This document shows positions 8,096 through 18,274 of a stretch of 64,000 bases of DNA, in pieces. The stretch lies in NCBI RefSeq assembly GCF_900105715.1, contig NZ_FNRY01000002.1:124001-188000 (forward strand). The letters are read 5' to 3'. A program made the translations under genes and the position numbers. Numbering within the stretch: the first letter of the stretch is position 1; every line of letters begins with the position of its first letter. This DNA comes from Paramicrobacterium humi (lineage in GTDB: Bacteria; Actinomycetota; Actinomycetes; Actinomycetales; Microbacteriaceae). Under the pieces are notes generated by a model that did no database searches, was not told the origin of the DNA, and worked only from the letters and a program-made list of their open reading frames with translations.

Positions 8096-8914
8096 TCACC
8101 GGGTTCCCGCGCTCCGCGAAGCGGCAAGCTGCGCGAGCACTCGCTCGTGCAGGAGCCCGTTCGTGGCGAGCGAGCTGCGGCCCGCGATCGTCTCGTCGCC
8201 ATCGATCGCGGTGAACCGTCCTCCGGCCTCCTCGACGATGATCGCGAACGGCGCGATGTCGTACTCCTTCACGTCGAATTCCGCCACGATGTCGACAAGC
8301 CCCTCGGCGAGCAGCCCGTACGACCACATGTCGCCGTACGCGCGGTCACGCCACACGGCGCGCTGCAGCGTGAGCAGGTCATCGAGGTGGCCCGCGTCGT
8401 CCCACTGGGCGATGCTCTGGAAGCTCAAGGAGGCGTCGCCGAGATCTGTGACAGCCGAGACGTGGAGCCGACGCGCTGGCTTGCCGTCCTCGGCCAGCCA
8501 CGCCCCGCCGCCCGACGTCGCCCACCAGCGCTTTCCGAACGCAGGCGCGCTCGCAACGCCGACGACCGGCTTCCCGTCCACGGCGAGGGCGATGAGGGTC
8601 GCCCAGTTCGGCACGCCGCGGAGAAAGTTCGCCGTGCCGTCGATCGGGTCGATGATCCACTGCCGCTGCTCGCTGCCCGCTGTGCCGTACTCCTCTCCCA
8701 GGATCCCGTCGTCCGGCCGCTTCTCGGCGAGCAGCGCGCGAATGGCGCGCTCGACCGCGAGATCGGCGTCGGTCACGTGCGTGCGATCGGGCTTCGTCGA
8801 CACCGACAGGTCGGTCGCGCGAAATCGGGGAAGGGAGATCGCGTCGGCGGCATCCGCGAGCTCGAGCGCGAGGTGGAGGTCGGACTGGTAGTCGGCAAGG
8901 CTGGCATCGGTCAC
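8096..8914 (-). CDS. hisN: Inositol-monophosphatase-family phosphatase, histidinol-phosphatase type
   Basis: 272 residues from the GTG at 8914 (GAGG lies just upstream). Metal-binding motifs of the IMPase superfamily are complete: GEE at 73-75, DPIDGT at 89-94, and the late block DVKEYDIAPFAIIVEEAGG. The sequence resembles actinobacterial HisN, the IMPase-type histidinol-phosphatase that removes phosphate from L-histidinol phosphate in histidine synthesis. No other his gene is nearby, so the substrate remains an inference; inositol monophosphatase activity is the alternative. It is the first gene of a three-gene minus-strand run. Confidence 0.8.
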   Translation of the reverse strand: MTDASLADYQSDLHLALELADAADAISLPRFRATDLSVSTKPDRTHVTDADLAVERAIRALLAEKRPDDGILGEEYGTAGSEQRQWIIDPIDGTANFLRGVPNWATLIALAVDGKPVVGVASAPAFGKRWWATSGGGAWLAEDGKPARRLHVSAVTDLGDASLSFQSIAQWDDAGHLDDLLTLQRAVWRDRAYGDMWSYGLLAEGLVDIVAEFDVKEYDIAPFAIIVEEAGGRFTAIDGDETIAGRSSLATNGLLHERVLAQLAASRSAGTR

Positions 8915-9026
8915 GTCCTCAACCCTACTTCCCGGGCACAATCGTGAGTCTTGTTCGATTGGCGTTCGCGCCCGAATGGATGCTATCGTTGGTCGTCGGT
9001 TCGGGAAAGATCCCGCAGCCGGGAAC

Positions 9027-9102
9027 GCACCTCTAGCTCAATCGGCAGAGCAACTGACTCTTAATCAGTGGGTTCAGGGTTCAAGTCCCTGGGGGTGCAC
9101 CA
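9027..9102 (+). tRNA. tRNA-Lys (anticodon CTT)
   Basis: Cloverleaf from GCACCTC at 9027 pairing with GGGGTGC at 9092-9098, discriminator A at 9099 and an encoded CCA to 9102. The anticodon stem ACTGA/TCAGT holds loop CTCTTAA, giving anticodon CTT at 9060-9062 (reads AAG). The T-arm contains GGTTCAAGTCC. Confidence 0.97.
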
Positions 9103-9108
9103 CACAAG

Positions 9109-9149
9109 AACTGAGCCTCGCAGCTGGTCGGCAGCTGCGAGGCTCAGTT
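9109..9149. terminator. Bidirectional-looking terminator hairpin after tRNA-Lys
   Basis: A perfect 17-bp stem, 9109-9125 with 9133-9149 (arm AACTGAGCCTCGCAGCT), closes a 7-nt loop. It sits between tRNA-Lys and the convergent malate synthase gene and likely ends both transcripts; flanking TTCCTTTC gives a weak U-tract on the plus strand. Confidence 0.8.
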
Positions 9150-9166
9150 CCTTTCGAGGCAGGGCC

Positions 9167-10873
<1,707 letters not shown>

Positions 10874-10938
10874 TTGTCGCTCCTTTTCTGTCGGTAGGTG
10901 GCTTGTGTCGAGCCTGGCCTGCCGGAACGGAGCCGATG

Positions 10939-10983
10939 CCGAATTGCTCGTGAGAATTCGGCCCGTTCTTCCGATTCGAAGAA
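10939..10983. promoter_or_regulatory. Two inverted repeats upstream of malate synthase (candidate operators)
   Basis: CCGAATT (10939-10945) and AATTCGG (10955-10961) form a perfect 7-bp inverted repeat with a 9-nt spacer. TTCTTC (10966-10971) and GAAGAA (10978-10983) form a second, with a 6-nt spacer. Both lie 65-110 bp ahead of the aceB ATG. They look like transcription-factor sites, but I cannot assign a regulator. Confidence 0.35.
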
Positions 10984-11004
10984 AGTTCAGCGCTGCCGCA
11001 GCGG

Positions 11005-11517
11005 TCAGCCTCTGCGCTCGACGAGACCGCGCACGAACATGGCCTGTCCGGCGTGCTGGATGTCGTCGTCGATGACGCTCACGAGACGCACGCCCATCGT
11101 GACGGGCGGGTCCCAGCGACGGTCCACGACGCGGTCGAGCTGGTCTGCGGTGATGGAGCGGACAAACGCGAGAGTCGCCTCGTGCACCTCATCGAAGTAG
11201 CCGGTGAGCAGATCGGCCGTGAGGTCGCCCAGTCGCGCGACCTCATCGCGGGACTGCCCGTAGCCGGTGGCGCGCTCGTCGAAGGGCAGATGGAATCGGT
11301 CGAACCATCCTGCGGCTGTCCACCGCTGTTCGATTCCGGCGAGCTCGGACACGTGATCGTCCTGCACGCGGCTGAGGTGCCAGATGAGCCACGCGATCGA
11401 GTTCGCGTCCGGGTCGGCGCGATAGCCGAGATCCTCGGGCGCGAGATCGGCCACCGCTCGGTGCACGTGCTGCTGGATGCGAGTGAATGCTTCCACGAGG
11501 AGATCGCGAGGTTCCAT
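11005..11517 (-). CDS. DinB-superfamily protein
   Basis: 170 residues from the ATG at 11517; longer in-frame starts exist but the homologous region begins at MEPRDLLVEAF. The pattern of helices and the motif SIAWLIWHLSRVQDDHVSE (first metal-ligand His), plus a C-terminal IDDDIQHAGQAMFVRG segment (second His), fits the DinB/YfiT four-helix-bundle family (DUF664-like). Members are often mycothiol- or bacillithiol-dependent S-transferases. Actinobacterial members commonly use mycothiol, so a thiol-transferase role is plausible but unproven. It is divergent from the G6PDH-like gene with 75 bp between the chosen starts. Confidence 0.8.
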   Translation of the reverse strand: MEPRDLLVEAFTRIQQHVHRAVADLAPEDLGYRADPDANSIAWLIWHLSRVQDDHVSELAGIEQRWTAAGWFDRFHLPFDERATGYGQSRDEVARLGDLTADLLTGYFDEVHEATLAFVRSITADQLDRVVDRRWDPPVTMGVRLVSVIDDDIQHAGQAMFVRGLVERRG

Positions 11518-11592
11518 GTGCACATGCTCACGTCCTCGGGTCCCGAGGTCAAGCCCTGCCCCGGCAGAGGGGCGAGGAGTATCGTCGGGGCC

Positions 11593-12972
11593 ATGACGAC
11601 GACGCCTTCGACCCTGATACTTCTCGGCGGAAGTGGCGATCTCTCTTCGAGACTGCTCCTGCCCGCACTCGGACAACTAGTCATGCAGCAGCCGAAGAGA
11701 CAAGTGCAGCTCATCGGCGTCGGCAGCGACGAGATGTCGGACGATGACTGGCGGGACCTCGTCCGCTCGTCATTCTCCACGACCGACGCCTCCGGTGAGG
11801 GCGTCGACGCGCTGCTCGCCGGCACGAGCTACTTCGCCGCTGACGTGACGAAGGTCGACGACATCAAGAAGGTGCTCGATGCGGCGTCCGGTGTCCCGGC
11901 GCTGTATTTCGCCCTCCCGCCGAGCGTGACCCTCAAGGCGTGTCAGGCGATGGAGAGCATCGACCTGCCCGACGGAACAGTCCTGGCCATGGAGAAGCCC
12001 TTCGGCGTCGACGAGGACTCGGCGCGAAACCTGAACGAGCAGCTGCTCAAGCTCGTTCCCGAGGAAAGCGTTCATCGTGTCGATCACTTCCTCGGCCACG
12101 CAACCGTTCTCAACCTGCTCGGACTGCGCTTCGCGAACCGCATCGTCGAGCCGCTGTGGACGGCGGAGCACATCGACTCGGTCGAGATCGTGTACGACGA
12201 GCAGCTCGGGCTTGAGGGACGCGCAGGCTACTACGACAACGCGGGTGCGCTTGTCGACATGATTCAGAGCCACCTCCTTCAGGTGCTGTCCGTGTTTGCG
12301 ATGGAGCCGCCGGCGACGATCGACGCTGTGGACCTCCGCGACGCGAAAGCGGCGGTTCTCCGCGCCACACGCGTCTACGGCGGCGATCCGACGACAGCGA
12401 GCCATCGAGCGCGCTACACTGCGGGAACCGTCGCGGGCCGCACCTTCCCCTCCTACGTGGACGAGAAGGGAGTGGACCCCTCGCACAACACCGAGACGCT
12501 CGCCCAAGTGACCTTCGAAGTCGACAACTGGCGTTGGGCAGGGGTGCCGTTCACACTCCGATCGGGCAAGGCGATTGGCACGCGACGCCGCGAGATCGTC
12601 GTCACCTTCAAATCGGCGCAGCATGTTCCCGGCGGGTTCAAGGGCTCCGCCGATCCCGACGTTCTGCGCATCGCGCTCGCTCCCGACGAGATGTCGCTCG
12701 AAATCAACATCAATGGACCGGGCGACCCGCACGTGCTGGATCGCGCGACGCTCGAGGCCGAATTCGGGCCGGGCGAGCTCAAAGCGTACGGCGAAGTGCT
12801 CGAGTCGATCCTCGACGGCGACCCTTCACTGTCGGTGCGCGGAGATTCGGCCGTTCAGATGTGGCGGATAGTCGCGCCCGTCATCGAGGCGTGGAAGAAG
12901 GACGAAGTGCCGCTTCAGGAATACGAGACCGGCTCCGAGGGTCCGGCGGACTGGACGGTTCCCGGTCGCTGA
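11593..12972 (+). CDS. zwf: Glucose-6-phosphate dehydrogenase family protein, divergent active-site motif
   Basis: 459 residues from the ATG at 11593. An N-terminal Rossmann domain (LILLGGSGDLSSR, 8-20) and a C-terminal dimer domain fit G6PDH, which makes 6-phosphogluconolactone and NADPH. EKPFG (134-138) is intact. The substrate motif reads RVDHFLGH at 162-169, where classical enzymes have RIDHYLGK: the catalytic Asp-His pair is kept, but the Lys that contacts the sugar phosphate is His. The usual partners (tal, tkt, opcA, gnd) are not adjacent. It may be a secondary G6PDH or a related sugar-phosphate dehydrogenase with another substrate. Frame is open well upstream, but the family N-terminus starts here. 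Confidence 0.8.
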   Translation: MTTTPSTLILLGGSGDLSSRLLLPALGQLVMQQPKRQVQLIGVGSDEMSDDDWRDLVRSSFSTTDASGEGVDALLAGTSYFAADVTKVDDIKKVLDAASGVPALYFALPPSVTLKACQAMESIDLPDGTVLAMEKPFGVDEDSARNLNEQLLKLVPEESVHRVDHFLGHATVLNLLGLRFANRIVEPLWTAEHIDSVEIVYDEQLGLEGRAGYYDNAGALVDMIQSHLLQVLSVFAMEPPATIDAVDLRDAKAAVLRATRVYGGDPTTASHRARYTAGTVAGRTFPSYVDEKGVDPSHNTETLAQVTFEVDNWRWAGVPFTLRSGKAIGTRRREIVVTFKSAQHVPGGFKGSADPDVLRIALAPDEMSLEININGPGDPHVLDRATLEAEFGPGELKAYGEVLESILDGDPSLSVRGDSAVQMWRIVAPVIEAWKKDEVPLQEYETGSEGPADWTVPGR

Positions 12973-12975
12973 GCG

Positions 12976-13479
12976 TCACGCGCCGCGCGCACTCCGATCG
13001 GCGGCGTCCGATGCCGCTGCGGGCGTGACGATTGCCGTGTCCACGTACTCGGGATCGTGCCGCTTGGGATCTGCCCAGCGCGCAATCGTCGTGAGTTCGA
13101 TGCGCACTTGCTCGCGTGGATCCTCGTCGCGCGGGATGGCGCGCATGGGCGCGCGTTCGGGTGCTGCCGGAGCTTCTGCCGGGGCATCCGATCCCGACGC
13201 AGCCGTCGGTGCCGTCTCAGCGCGCCCGATCAGCATCGCGGTGATGTCTCGCGCGAGCGAATAGGTCGACATGGCTGCGAAAATCGCGTCGTCGGCCGGC
13301 GCCTCGGGATCGCGACGCACGAGCGCCCAGGAGCCCTCGACCCCCATGAAGTCGTCGAGCTTTCCGCGGACAGCATCAAAGAGCTGATCCTCGGACAGCC
13401 GAATCGAGCCGGGCCCCTTCGCCTCGGGGGCTGCCGGTGCAGCAGATGCCGCACGGCGGCGGCGACGCAGTCCGAACAT
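12976..13479 (-). CDS. Hypothetical protein, conserved-looking, unknown function
   Basis: 167 residues. I do not recognise the family. The protein starts with a basic stretch (MFGLRRRRRAA), then a compact segment of about 70 residues (LSEDQLFDAVRGKLDDFMGVEGSWALVRRDPEAPADDAIFAAMSTYSLARDITAMLIG). It continues into an Ala/Pro-rich linker and a second short block (EQVRIELTTIARWADPKRHDPEYVDTAIVT). No membrane helix or signal peptide is evident, suggesting a small cytoplasmic protein. It converges on the G6PDH-like gene (3 bp apart) and has typical high-G+C codon use, so it is probably a real gene. Confidence 0.6.
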   Translation of the reverse strand: MFGLRRRRRAASAAPAAPEAKGPGSIRLSEDQLFDAVRGKLDDFMGVEGSWALVRRDPEAPADDAIFAAMSTYSLARDITAMLIGRAETAPTAASGSDAPAEAPAAPERAPMRAIPRDEDPREQVRIELTTIARWADPKRHDPEYVDTAIVTPAAASDAADRSARGA

Positions 13480-13600
13480 GTGAGCTTCTTCCGGGTCGAC
13501 TCCAGATGTGCCTCAAGTCTGTCGTGAACAGCGCCGGAAACGTCGGGGACACGCCGTAGCGTGCACGGTTCGTCGCGATCGGCGACGTAAGTGGTAGCGC

Positions 13601-13885
13601 TTACGCGCTGAGAACGATCTTGCGCGACTTCGCAGCCTTCTTCGCGGCCTTCTTGTCTGCTTTGAGCTGCTTCTTCTCTCGCGCGTCCTTCGGGTGCTCG
13701 GCCTGCTCGCGCTTCTCGTCGCTCTCTTGAGAGACGGCGCCGAGCGCCAACGCGAGCGAGCATATCCAGCCGAGCCACAAGAGCGCGAGACGCCAATCGC
13801 GTGGGCCCGTCTTCGTCGCCTTGAGCAGATTGACCGCGCCGAAGGCCGATCCGAGAACCGCGGAGTTGAGCAGGTACTTGCGCAT
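13601..13885 (-). CDS. Small membrane protein with Lys-rich tail, unknown function
   Basis: 94 residues. Hydrophobic stretches at about 5-20 and 30-52 (LALLWLGWICSLALALGAV) suggest one or two membrane segments. A strongly charged C-terminus (EKREQAEHPKDAREKKQLKADKKAAKKAAKSRK) is likely cytoplasmic. I do not recognise a family. Upstream on the minus strand, AGAAGGGAAGCTC provides a Shine-Dalgarno near the ATG. It is divergent from otsA. Confidence 0.6.
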   Translation of the reverse strand: MRKYLLNSAVLGSAFGAVNLLKATKTGPRDWRLALLWLGWICSLALALGAVSQESDEKREQAEHPKDAREKKQLKADKKAAKKAAKSRKIVLSA

Positions 13886-14030
13886 GAGCTTCCCTTCTGC
13901 TGGCGGCCACGCGAGGGCCGCGTGCTGTCCAGCCTACGGGTGTGCGCGCGGAATGGCACAGTCCCGAGCGAGCTGGGCCGGGCCTCTCCTTCCCGGCGCA
14001 CTTGCTCGGAGCAGTGACAGGCTGCGCTGA

Positions 14031-14075
14031 TACGCTGGTCACGACCGGACATCGCTGCCGGAAGGGGGAGTCGCC
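14031..14075 (+). promoter_or_regulatory. Likely otsA promoter -10 and ribosome binding site
   Basis: TACGCT at 14031-14036 is a plausible -10 element, and GGAAGGGGGAG about 7 nt before the GTG at 14076 is a strong Shine-Dalgarno sequence that fixes this start. A convincing -35 is not visible. Confidence 0.5.
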
Positions 14076-15584
14076 GTGGCATCGAGACGTACGAATTCTG
14101 GTGAGTTTGACTTCATCGTTGTCGCAAACCGACTGCCCGTCGACTCTGTGACCGGATCCGATGGCTCCCAACAGTGGCGTCTTTCGCCTGGCGGTCTCGT
14201 AACCGCGCTCGAGCCCGTGATGCGAGGCGCCGAGGGGGCGTGGATCGGCTGGCCGGGAGCCGCCGACGTCGAGATCGAGCCCTTCGAACACGACGGCATC
14301 AAGATGGAGCCGGTGACGCTCTCAGAGTCTGACGTCGAGTGCTATTACGAAGGCTTCTCCAACGACACGCTATGGCCGCTCTACCACGACGTGATCGCGC
14401 AGCCGAGCTACCACCGCGAATGGTGGGACGCCTACCTTGCCGTTAACCGACGTTTCGCCGACCGTGCCATCGCGATCGCCGCGGAGGGCGCGACCGTGTG
14501 GGTGCACGACTATCAGCTCCAACTCGTTCCCGGGATGCTGCGCGATGCTCGTCCCGATCTCACGATCGGCTTCTTCAACCACATTCCGTTCCCCGCCTAC
14601 GGGCTGTTCGCGCAATTGCCCTGGCGCAAGCAGATAGTGCGTGGACTGCTCGGCGCGGACGTGATCGGCTTCCAGCGATCCGCCGACGCGAGCAACTTCT
14701 CGCGCGCCGTCCGCCGCCTCTACGGATTCGAGACGAAGGGCACCCGGATCTGGGTTCCGCAAGACCCGGGAAACGATTCGCAGGCCGGTTCCCCTCCCGC
14801 TCGCAAGGCCCTCAAGATGCGACGCGTCGTCGCCCGGCACTTCCCGATCTCGATCGACTCGGCGTCCTACGCGAAGCTCGCGGACGACCCCGACGTGAAA
14901 GCGAGAGCGGCGGAGATCCGGAAAGAGCTCGGCAACCCGCGAACGATAATGCTCGGGGTCGATCGGCTCGACTACACCAAGGGCATCCGGCACCGCATCA
15001 AGGCCTACGGCGAGCTGCTGCGCGAGGGTCGCATCGAGGTCGAGAGCACGACTCTCGTCCAAGTCGCCAGCCCGAGCCGCGAGCGCGTGGCGACCTACAT
15101 CGCCCTGCGCGATGAGATCGAGCGCACCGTCGGCCGCATCAACGGCGATTTCGGCACGATCGGCCACACGGCCGTCGTGTACATGCATCACGGATACCCG
15201 CGCGAGGAGATGGTCGCCCTCTACCTCGCCGCAGACGTCATGCTCGTCACGGCGCTCCGCGACGGCATGAATCTCGTGGCGAAGGAGTACGTCGCTGTTC
15301 GTTCGGACAACGACGGCGTTCTCATCCTCAGCGAGTTCACGGGAGCGGCAGACGACCTCAAACAGGCGCTCCTGATAAATCCGCACGACATCGACGGGTT
15401 GAAGGACGCCATGATGCAGGCGATCGAGATGCCCGCCGCCGAGCGGCGTCGACGCATGCGTGCCCTGCGTCGACGAGTGCTCGAGAACGATGTGACGAAG
15501 TGGTCCCAGAGTTTCCTCGAGGAGCTTCGGCACAACTCCACGGCGTCGCCGCTGGCGGAACACAAGGAGGAGCGAAATGACTGA
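14076..15584 (+). CDS. otsA: Alpha,alpha-trehalose-phosphate synthase
   Basis: 502 residues from a GTG start. The GT20 enzyme joins a nucleotide-activated glucose (UDP- or ADP-glucose) to glucose 6-phosphate, giving trehalose 6-phosphate. Family landmarks are FIVVANRLPV near the N-terminus, VWVHDYQLQLVPGMLR, GFFNHIPFPAYGLF, VDRLDYTKGIRHRIKAY and LRDGMNLVAKEYVA, all intact. It overlaps otsB by 8 bases; AAGGAGGAG inside its end serves as the otsB ribosome binding site. The two-gene operon makes trehalose for osmotic and desiccation protection. Confidence 0.97.
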   Translation: MASRRTNSGEFDFIVVANRLPVDSVTGSDGSQQWRLSPGGLVTALEPVMRGAEGAWIGWPGAADVEIEPFEHDGIKMEPVTLSESDVECYYEGFSNDTLWPLYHDVIAQPSYHREWWDAYLAVNRRFADRAIAIAAEGATVWVHDYQLQLVPGMLRDARPDLTIGFFNHIPFPAYGLFAQLPWRKQIVRGLLGADVIGFQRSADASNFSRAVRRLYGFETKGTRIWVPQDPGNDSQAGSPPARKALKMRRVVARHFPISIDSASYAKLADDPDVKARAAEIRKELGNPRTIMLGVDRLDYTKGIRHRIKAYGELLREGRIEVESTTLVQVASPSRERVATYIALRDEIERTVGRINGDFGTIGHTAVVYMHHGYPREEMVALYLAADVMLVTALRDGMNLVAKEYVAVRSDNDGVLILSEFTGAADDLKQALLINPHDIDGLKDAMMQAIEMPAAERRRRMRALRRRVLENDVTKWSQSFLEELRHNSTASPLAEHKEERND

Positions 15585-16437
15585 GCAGGAACGTCGATTC
15601 GACGGAATCCCGGCTGATCTGCTGGAGGCGTTGCGAAGGCTCGCTCGCACCTCGGAGCTCACCGTCGCACTCGACTTCGACGGCGTCCTCGCACCGCTCG
15701 TCGATCGACCGAGTGAGGCCCGCTCGCGACCGGAGAGCGAACAGGCCATCCGGGAGCTCGTCGCCCTCAAGGCCACGAAGGTCGCTCTCGTCTCCGGCCG
15801 CGCGCTGGAGAGCCTGAGGACTGTCAGCGGATCTCCCGAGAACGTGCTTCTCATCGGCTCGCACGGCGCCGAGTACGACCTCGGCGACGGCCGCGTGGGT
15901 GCGGCGATGACGGCCGAGGAGCGACGAGCGCTCTCCGAGCTCGAGCACGCCGTCCTCGGCGTCGTGTCCCGGCACCCTGACGTGCGTGTCGAGCAGAAGC
16001 CGACCGGATATGCCCTGCACACGCGCGGACTTCCGCACGACGTGGCTCAGCAGGCGCAGCGCGATGCCTCGCGGTCTATCGGGAACGCTGTTCCCGGGGT
16101 GACAAGCCGCGCCGGCAAGGACGTTCTCGAATTCTCTGTCGTTCGATCGACGAAGGGTGATGCGATGCAGCGACTGCGGCTGCACACGGCCGCGACTTCG
16201 ATGCTGTACGCCGGTGACGATGTGACCGACGAGGACGCCTTCGCGGCGCTCGAGCCCGGGGACGTCGCCGTGAAGGTGGGCCAGGGATCGTCTGTCGCCC
16301 CATTCCGCGTGCGAAGCACAGAAGACGTCTCGCAGATGCTGCGCCTGCTCGCCGGAGCCCGACGCAACCATCTGCTGGGGGTCGCCGCCAGCGCCCGGGT
16401 CGCTCGCGCGTCGAGCGTCGGCTTCGGCGGTGAATGA
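15577..16437 (+). CDS. otsB: Trehalose-6-phosphate phosphatase
   Basis: 286 residues. HAD-superfamily phosphatase that dephosphorylates trehalose 6-phosphate to trehalose. The nucleophile motif DFDGVLAP is at 33-40; SGR in motif II (KVALVSGRALESL) and the late GDDVTDEDAF motif holding the Mg-binding acidic residues are present. Length is in the usual range (250-290). Translationally coupled to otsA by an 8-base overlap and a shared AAGGAGGAG Shine-Dalgarno. Confidence 0.96.
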   Translation: MTEQERRFDGIPADLLEALRRLARTSELTVALDFDGVLAPLVDRPSEARSRPESEQAIRELVALKATKVALVSGRALESLRTVSGSPENVLLIGSHGAEYDLGDGRVGAAMTAEERRALSELEHAVLGVVSRHPDVRVEQKPTGYALHTRGLPHDVAQQAQRDASRSIGNAVPGVTSRAGKDVLEFSVVRSTKGDAMQRLRLHTAATSMLYAGDDVTDEDAFAALEPGDVAVKVGQGSSVAPFRVRSTEDVSQMLRLLAGARRNHLLGVAASARVARASSVGFGGE

Positions 16438-16540
16438 GGAGCCGTCGTCGCTGAGGCGGCGCGAGCGTCCTGCGGCCGGGACGGAGCGGTGACCCGGTCC
16501 GTCCCGAGACTCGGCGTGGCTTCGGGCATAGACTCGATCT
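16438..16540 (+). promoter_or_regulatory. ilvD upstream region with hairpin and leaderless -10 box
   Basis: GGGACGGA (16478-16485) and TCCGTCCC (16498-16505) form a perfect 8-bp stem with a 12-nt loop. TAGACT (16529-16534) lies 6 nt before the ilvD ATG, so transcription would begin at or beside the start codon. No leader peptide is present. Confidence 0.45.
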
Positions 16541-18235
16541 ATGTCTGAGATCGACGTCAAACCGCGAAGCCGCGTCGTCACCGATGGAATCGAAGCCACG
16601 ACGAGCCGTGGAATGCTCCGCGCCGTCGGAATGGGCGATGAGGACTGGGACAAGCCCCAGATCGGCATCGCCTCCTCGTGGAACGAGATCACACCGTGCA
16701 ATCTGTCCCTTGATCGGCTCGCGCAGGGAGCGAAAGAGGGTGTGCACTCCGGAGGCGGGTATCCGCTGCAGTTCGGCACGATCTCGGTCTCCGACGGCAT
16801 CTCGATGGGCCACGAGGGAATGCACTTCTCGCTTGTCTCCCGCGAAGTCATCGCCGACTCCGTCGAGACTGTCGTCATGGCGGAGCGTCTCGACGGCACC
16901 GTCCTTCTCGCGGGCTGCGACAAGTCGCTTCCCGGGATGCTCATGGCGGCCGCCCGGCTCGACCTCGCGTCCGTCTTCCTCTACGCCGGCTCGATCGCCC
17001 CTGGCTGGGTCAAGCTCTCGGACGGCACCGAGAAGGAAGTGACGATCATCGACTCGTTCGAGGGCGTCGGCGCGTGCAAGGCCGGCACCATGAGCGAAGA
17101 GGACCTGAAACGCATCGAATGCGCCATCGCCCCGGGAGAGGGCGCGTGCGGCGGCATGTACACGGCGAACACGATGGCTTCTGTCGCCGAGGCGCTCGGA
17201 ATGAGCCTCCCTGGCTCTGCCGCGCCGCCGTCGGCCGACCGCCGTCGCGACTACTTCGCGCACCGGTCGGGCGAAGCCGTCGTGAACATGCTGCGCGAGG
17301 GCATCACCGCGCGCGACATCCTCACGAAGAAGGCGTTCGAGAACGCGATCGCCGTCGCCATGGCCTTCGGAGGATCGACGAACGTCATCCTGCACCTCCT
17401 CGCGATCGCGCACGAGGCCGACGTCGACCTCACGATCGACGACTTCAACCGCATCGGTGACAGGGTCCCGCACATCGGAGACCTCAAGCCATTCGGGCGG
17501 TACGTCATGAACGACGTCGACCGCCACGGGGGAGTGCCCGTCGTCATGAAGGCGCTCCTCGACGCGGGGCTCATCCACGGCGATTGCCTGACCGTCACCG
17601 GAAAGACCGTCGCAGAGAACCTCGCCGCGATCAATCCGCAGCCGCTCGACGGCACGGTGCTCCGCACGCTCGACAATCCCATCCATCCGACGGGCGGGAT
17701 CACCATCCTCAAGGGGACCTTTGCGCCAGAGGGCGCTGTGGTCAAGACGGCCGGCTTCGATTTCGAGGTGTTCGAAGGACCCGCGCGCATCTTCGAGCGG
17801 GAGCGCGCCGCCATGGACGCCCTGACCCGAGGAGAGATCGGCAAGGGCGACGTCATCGTCATTCGCTACGAGGGCCCCAAGGGCGGCCCCGGGATGCGAG
17901 AGATGCTCGCGATCACGGGCGCCATCAAGGGCGCTGGCCTGGGAAAAGATGTACTACTATTGACGGACGGTCGATTCTCAGGCGGCACAACTGGACTGTG
18001 CATCGGCCACATAGCACCCGAAGCAGTGGACGCTGGTCCTATTGCATTCGTGCGCGATGGTGATCTGATACGGGTCGATATCGCAGCTCGCTCCCTCGAC
18101 TTACTTGTCGACGACTCTGAGCTTGCGGCCCGCCGTGAAGGCTGGGCGCCGCTTCCTCCCCGCTACACCCGTGGCGTCCTCGCGAAATACTCGAAGCTCG
18201 TGCGCTCGGCCTCCGAAGGCGCCGTCACCGGGTAG
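16541..18235 (+). CDS. ilvD: Dihydroxy-acid dehydratase
   Basis: 564 residues. IlvD dehydrates 2,3-dihydroxy-isovalerate and 2,3-dihydroxy-3-methylvalerate in valine/isoleucine synthesis. Iron-sulfur cysteines sit in [10 protein letters not shown] and [14 protein letters not shown]; the C-terminal DGRFSGGT block is intact. Length matches the family. Oddity: about 17946-18105 has clearly lower G+C and unusual codons (CTA, CTA, TTG, TCA, ATA and a TTA at 18101-18103) compared with either side, while the protein sequence stays conserved. Probably leaderless (TAGACT 6 nt upstream). It leads into ilvB 39 bp downstream. Confidence 0.97.
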   Translation: MSEIDVKPRSRVVTDGIEATTSRGMLRAVGMGDEDWDKPQIGIASSWNEITPCNLSLDRLAQGAKEGVHSGGGYPLQFGTISVSDGISMGHEGMHFSLVSREVIADSVETVVMAERLDGTVLLAGCDKSLPGMLMAAARLDLASVFLYAGSIAPGWVKLSDGTEKEVTIIDSFEGVGACKAGTMSEEDLKRIECAIAPGEGACGGMYTANTMASVAEALGMSLPGSAAPPSADRRRDYFAHRSGEAVVNMLREGITARDILTKKAFENAIAVAMAFGGSTNVILHLLAIAHEADVDLTIDDFNRIGDRVPHIGDLKPFGRYVMNDVDRHGGVPVVMKALLDAGLIHGDCLTVTGKTVAENLAAINPQPLDGTVLRTLDNPIHPTGGITILKGTFAPEGAVVKTAGFDFEVFEGPARIFERERAAMDALTRGEIGKGDVIVIRYEGPKGGPGMREMLAITGAIKGAGLGKDVLLLTDGRFSGGTTGLCIGHIAPEAVDAGPIAFVRDGDLIRVDIAARSLDLLVDDSELAARREGWAPLPPRYTRGVLAKYSKLVRSASEGAVTG

Positions 18236-18274
18236 TTCACCACCGACACCTGATCATCTAGGAAACACATATTC

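Noticed and set aside
18236-18274. Attenuation leader before ilvB
   Set aside because: The spacer is only 39 bp and has no Leu/Val/Ile-rich frame or hairpin.
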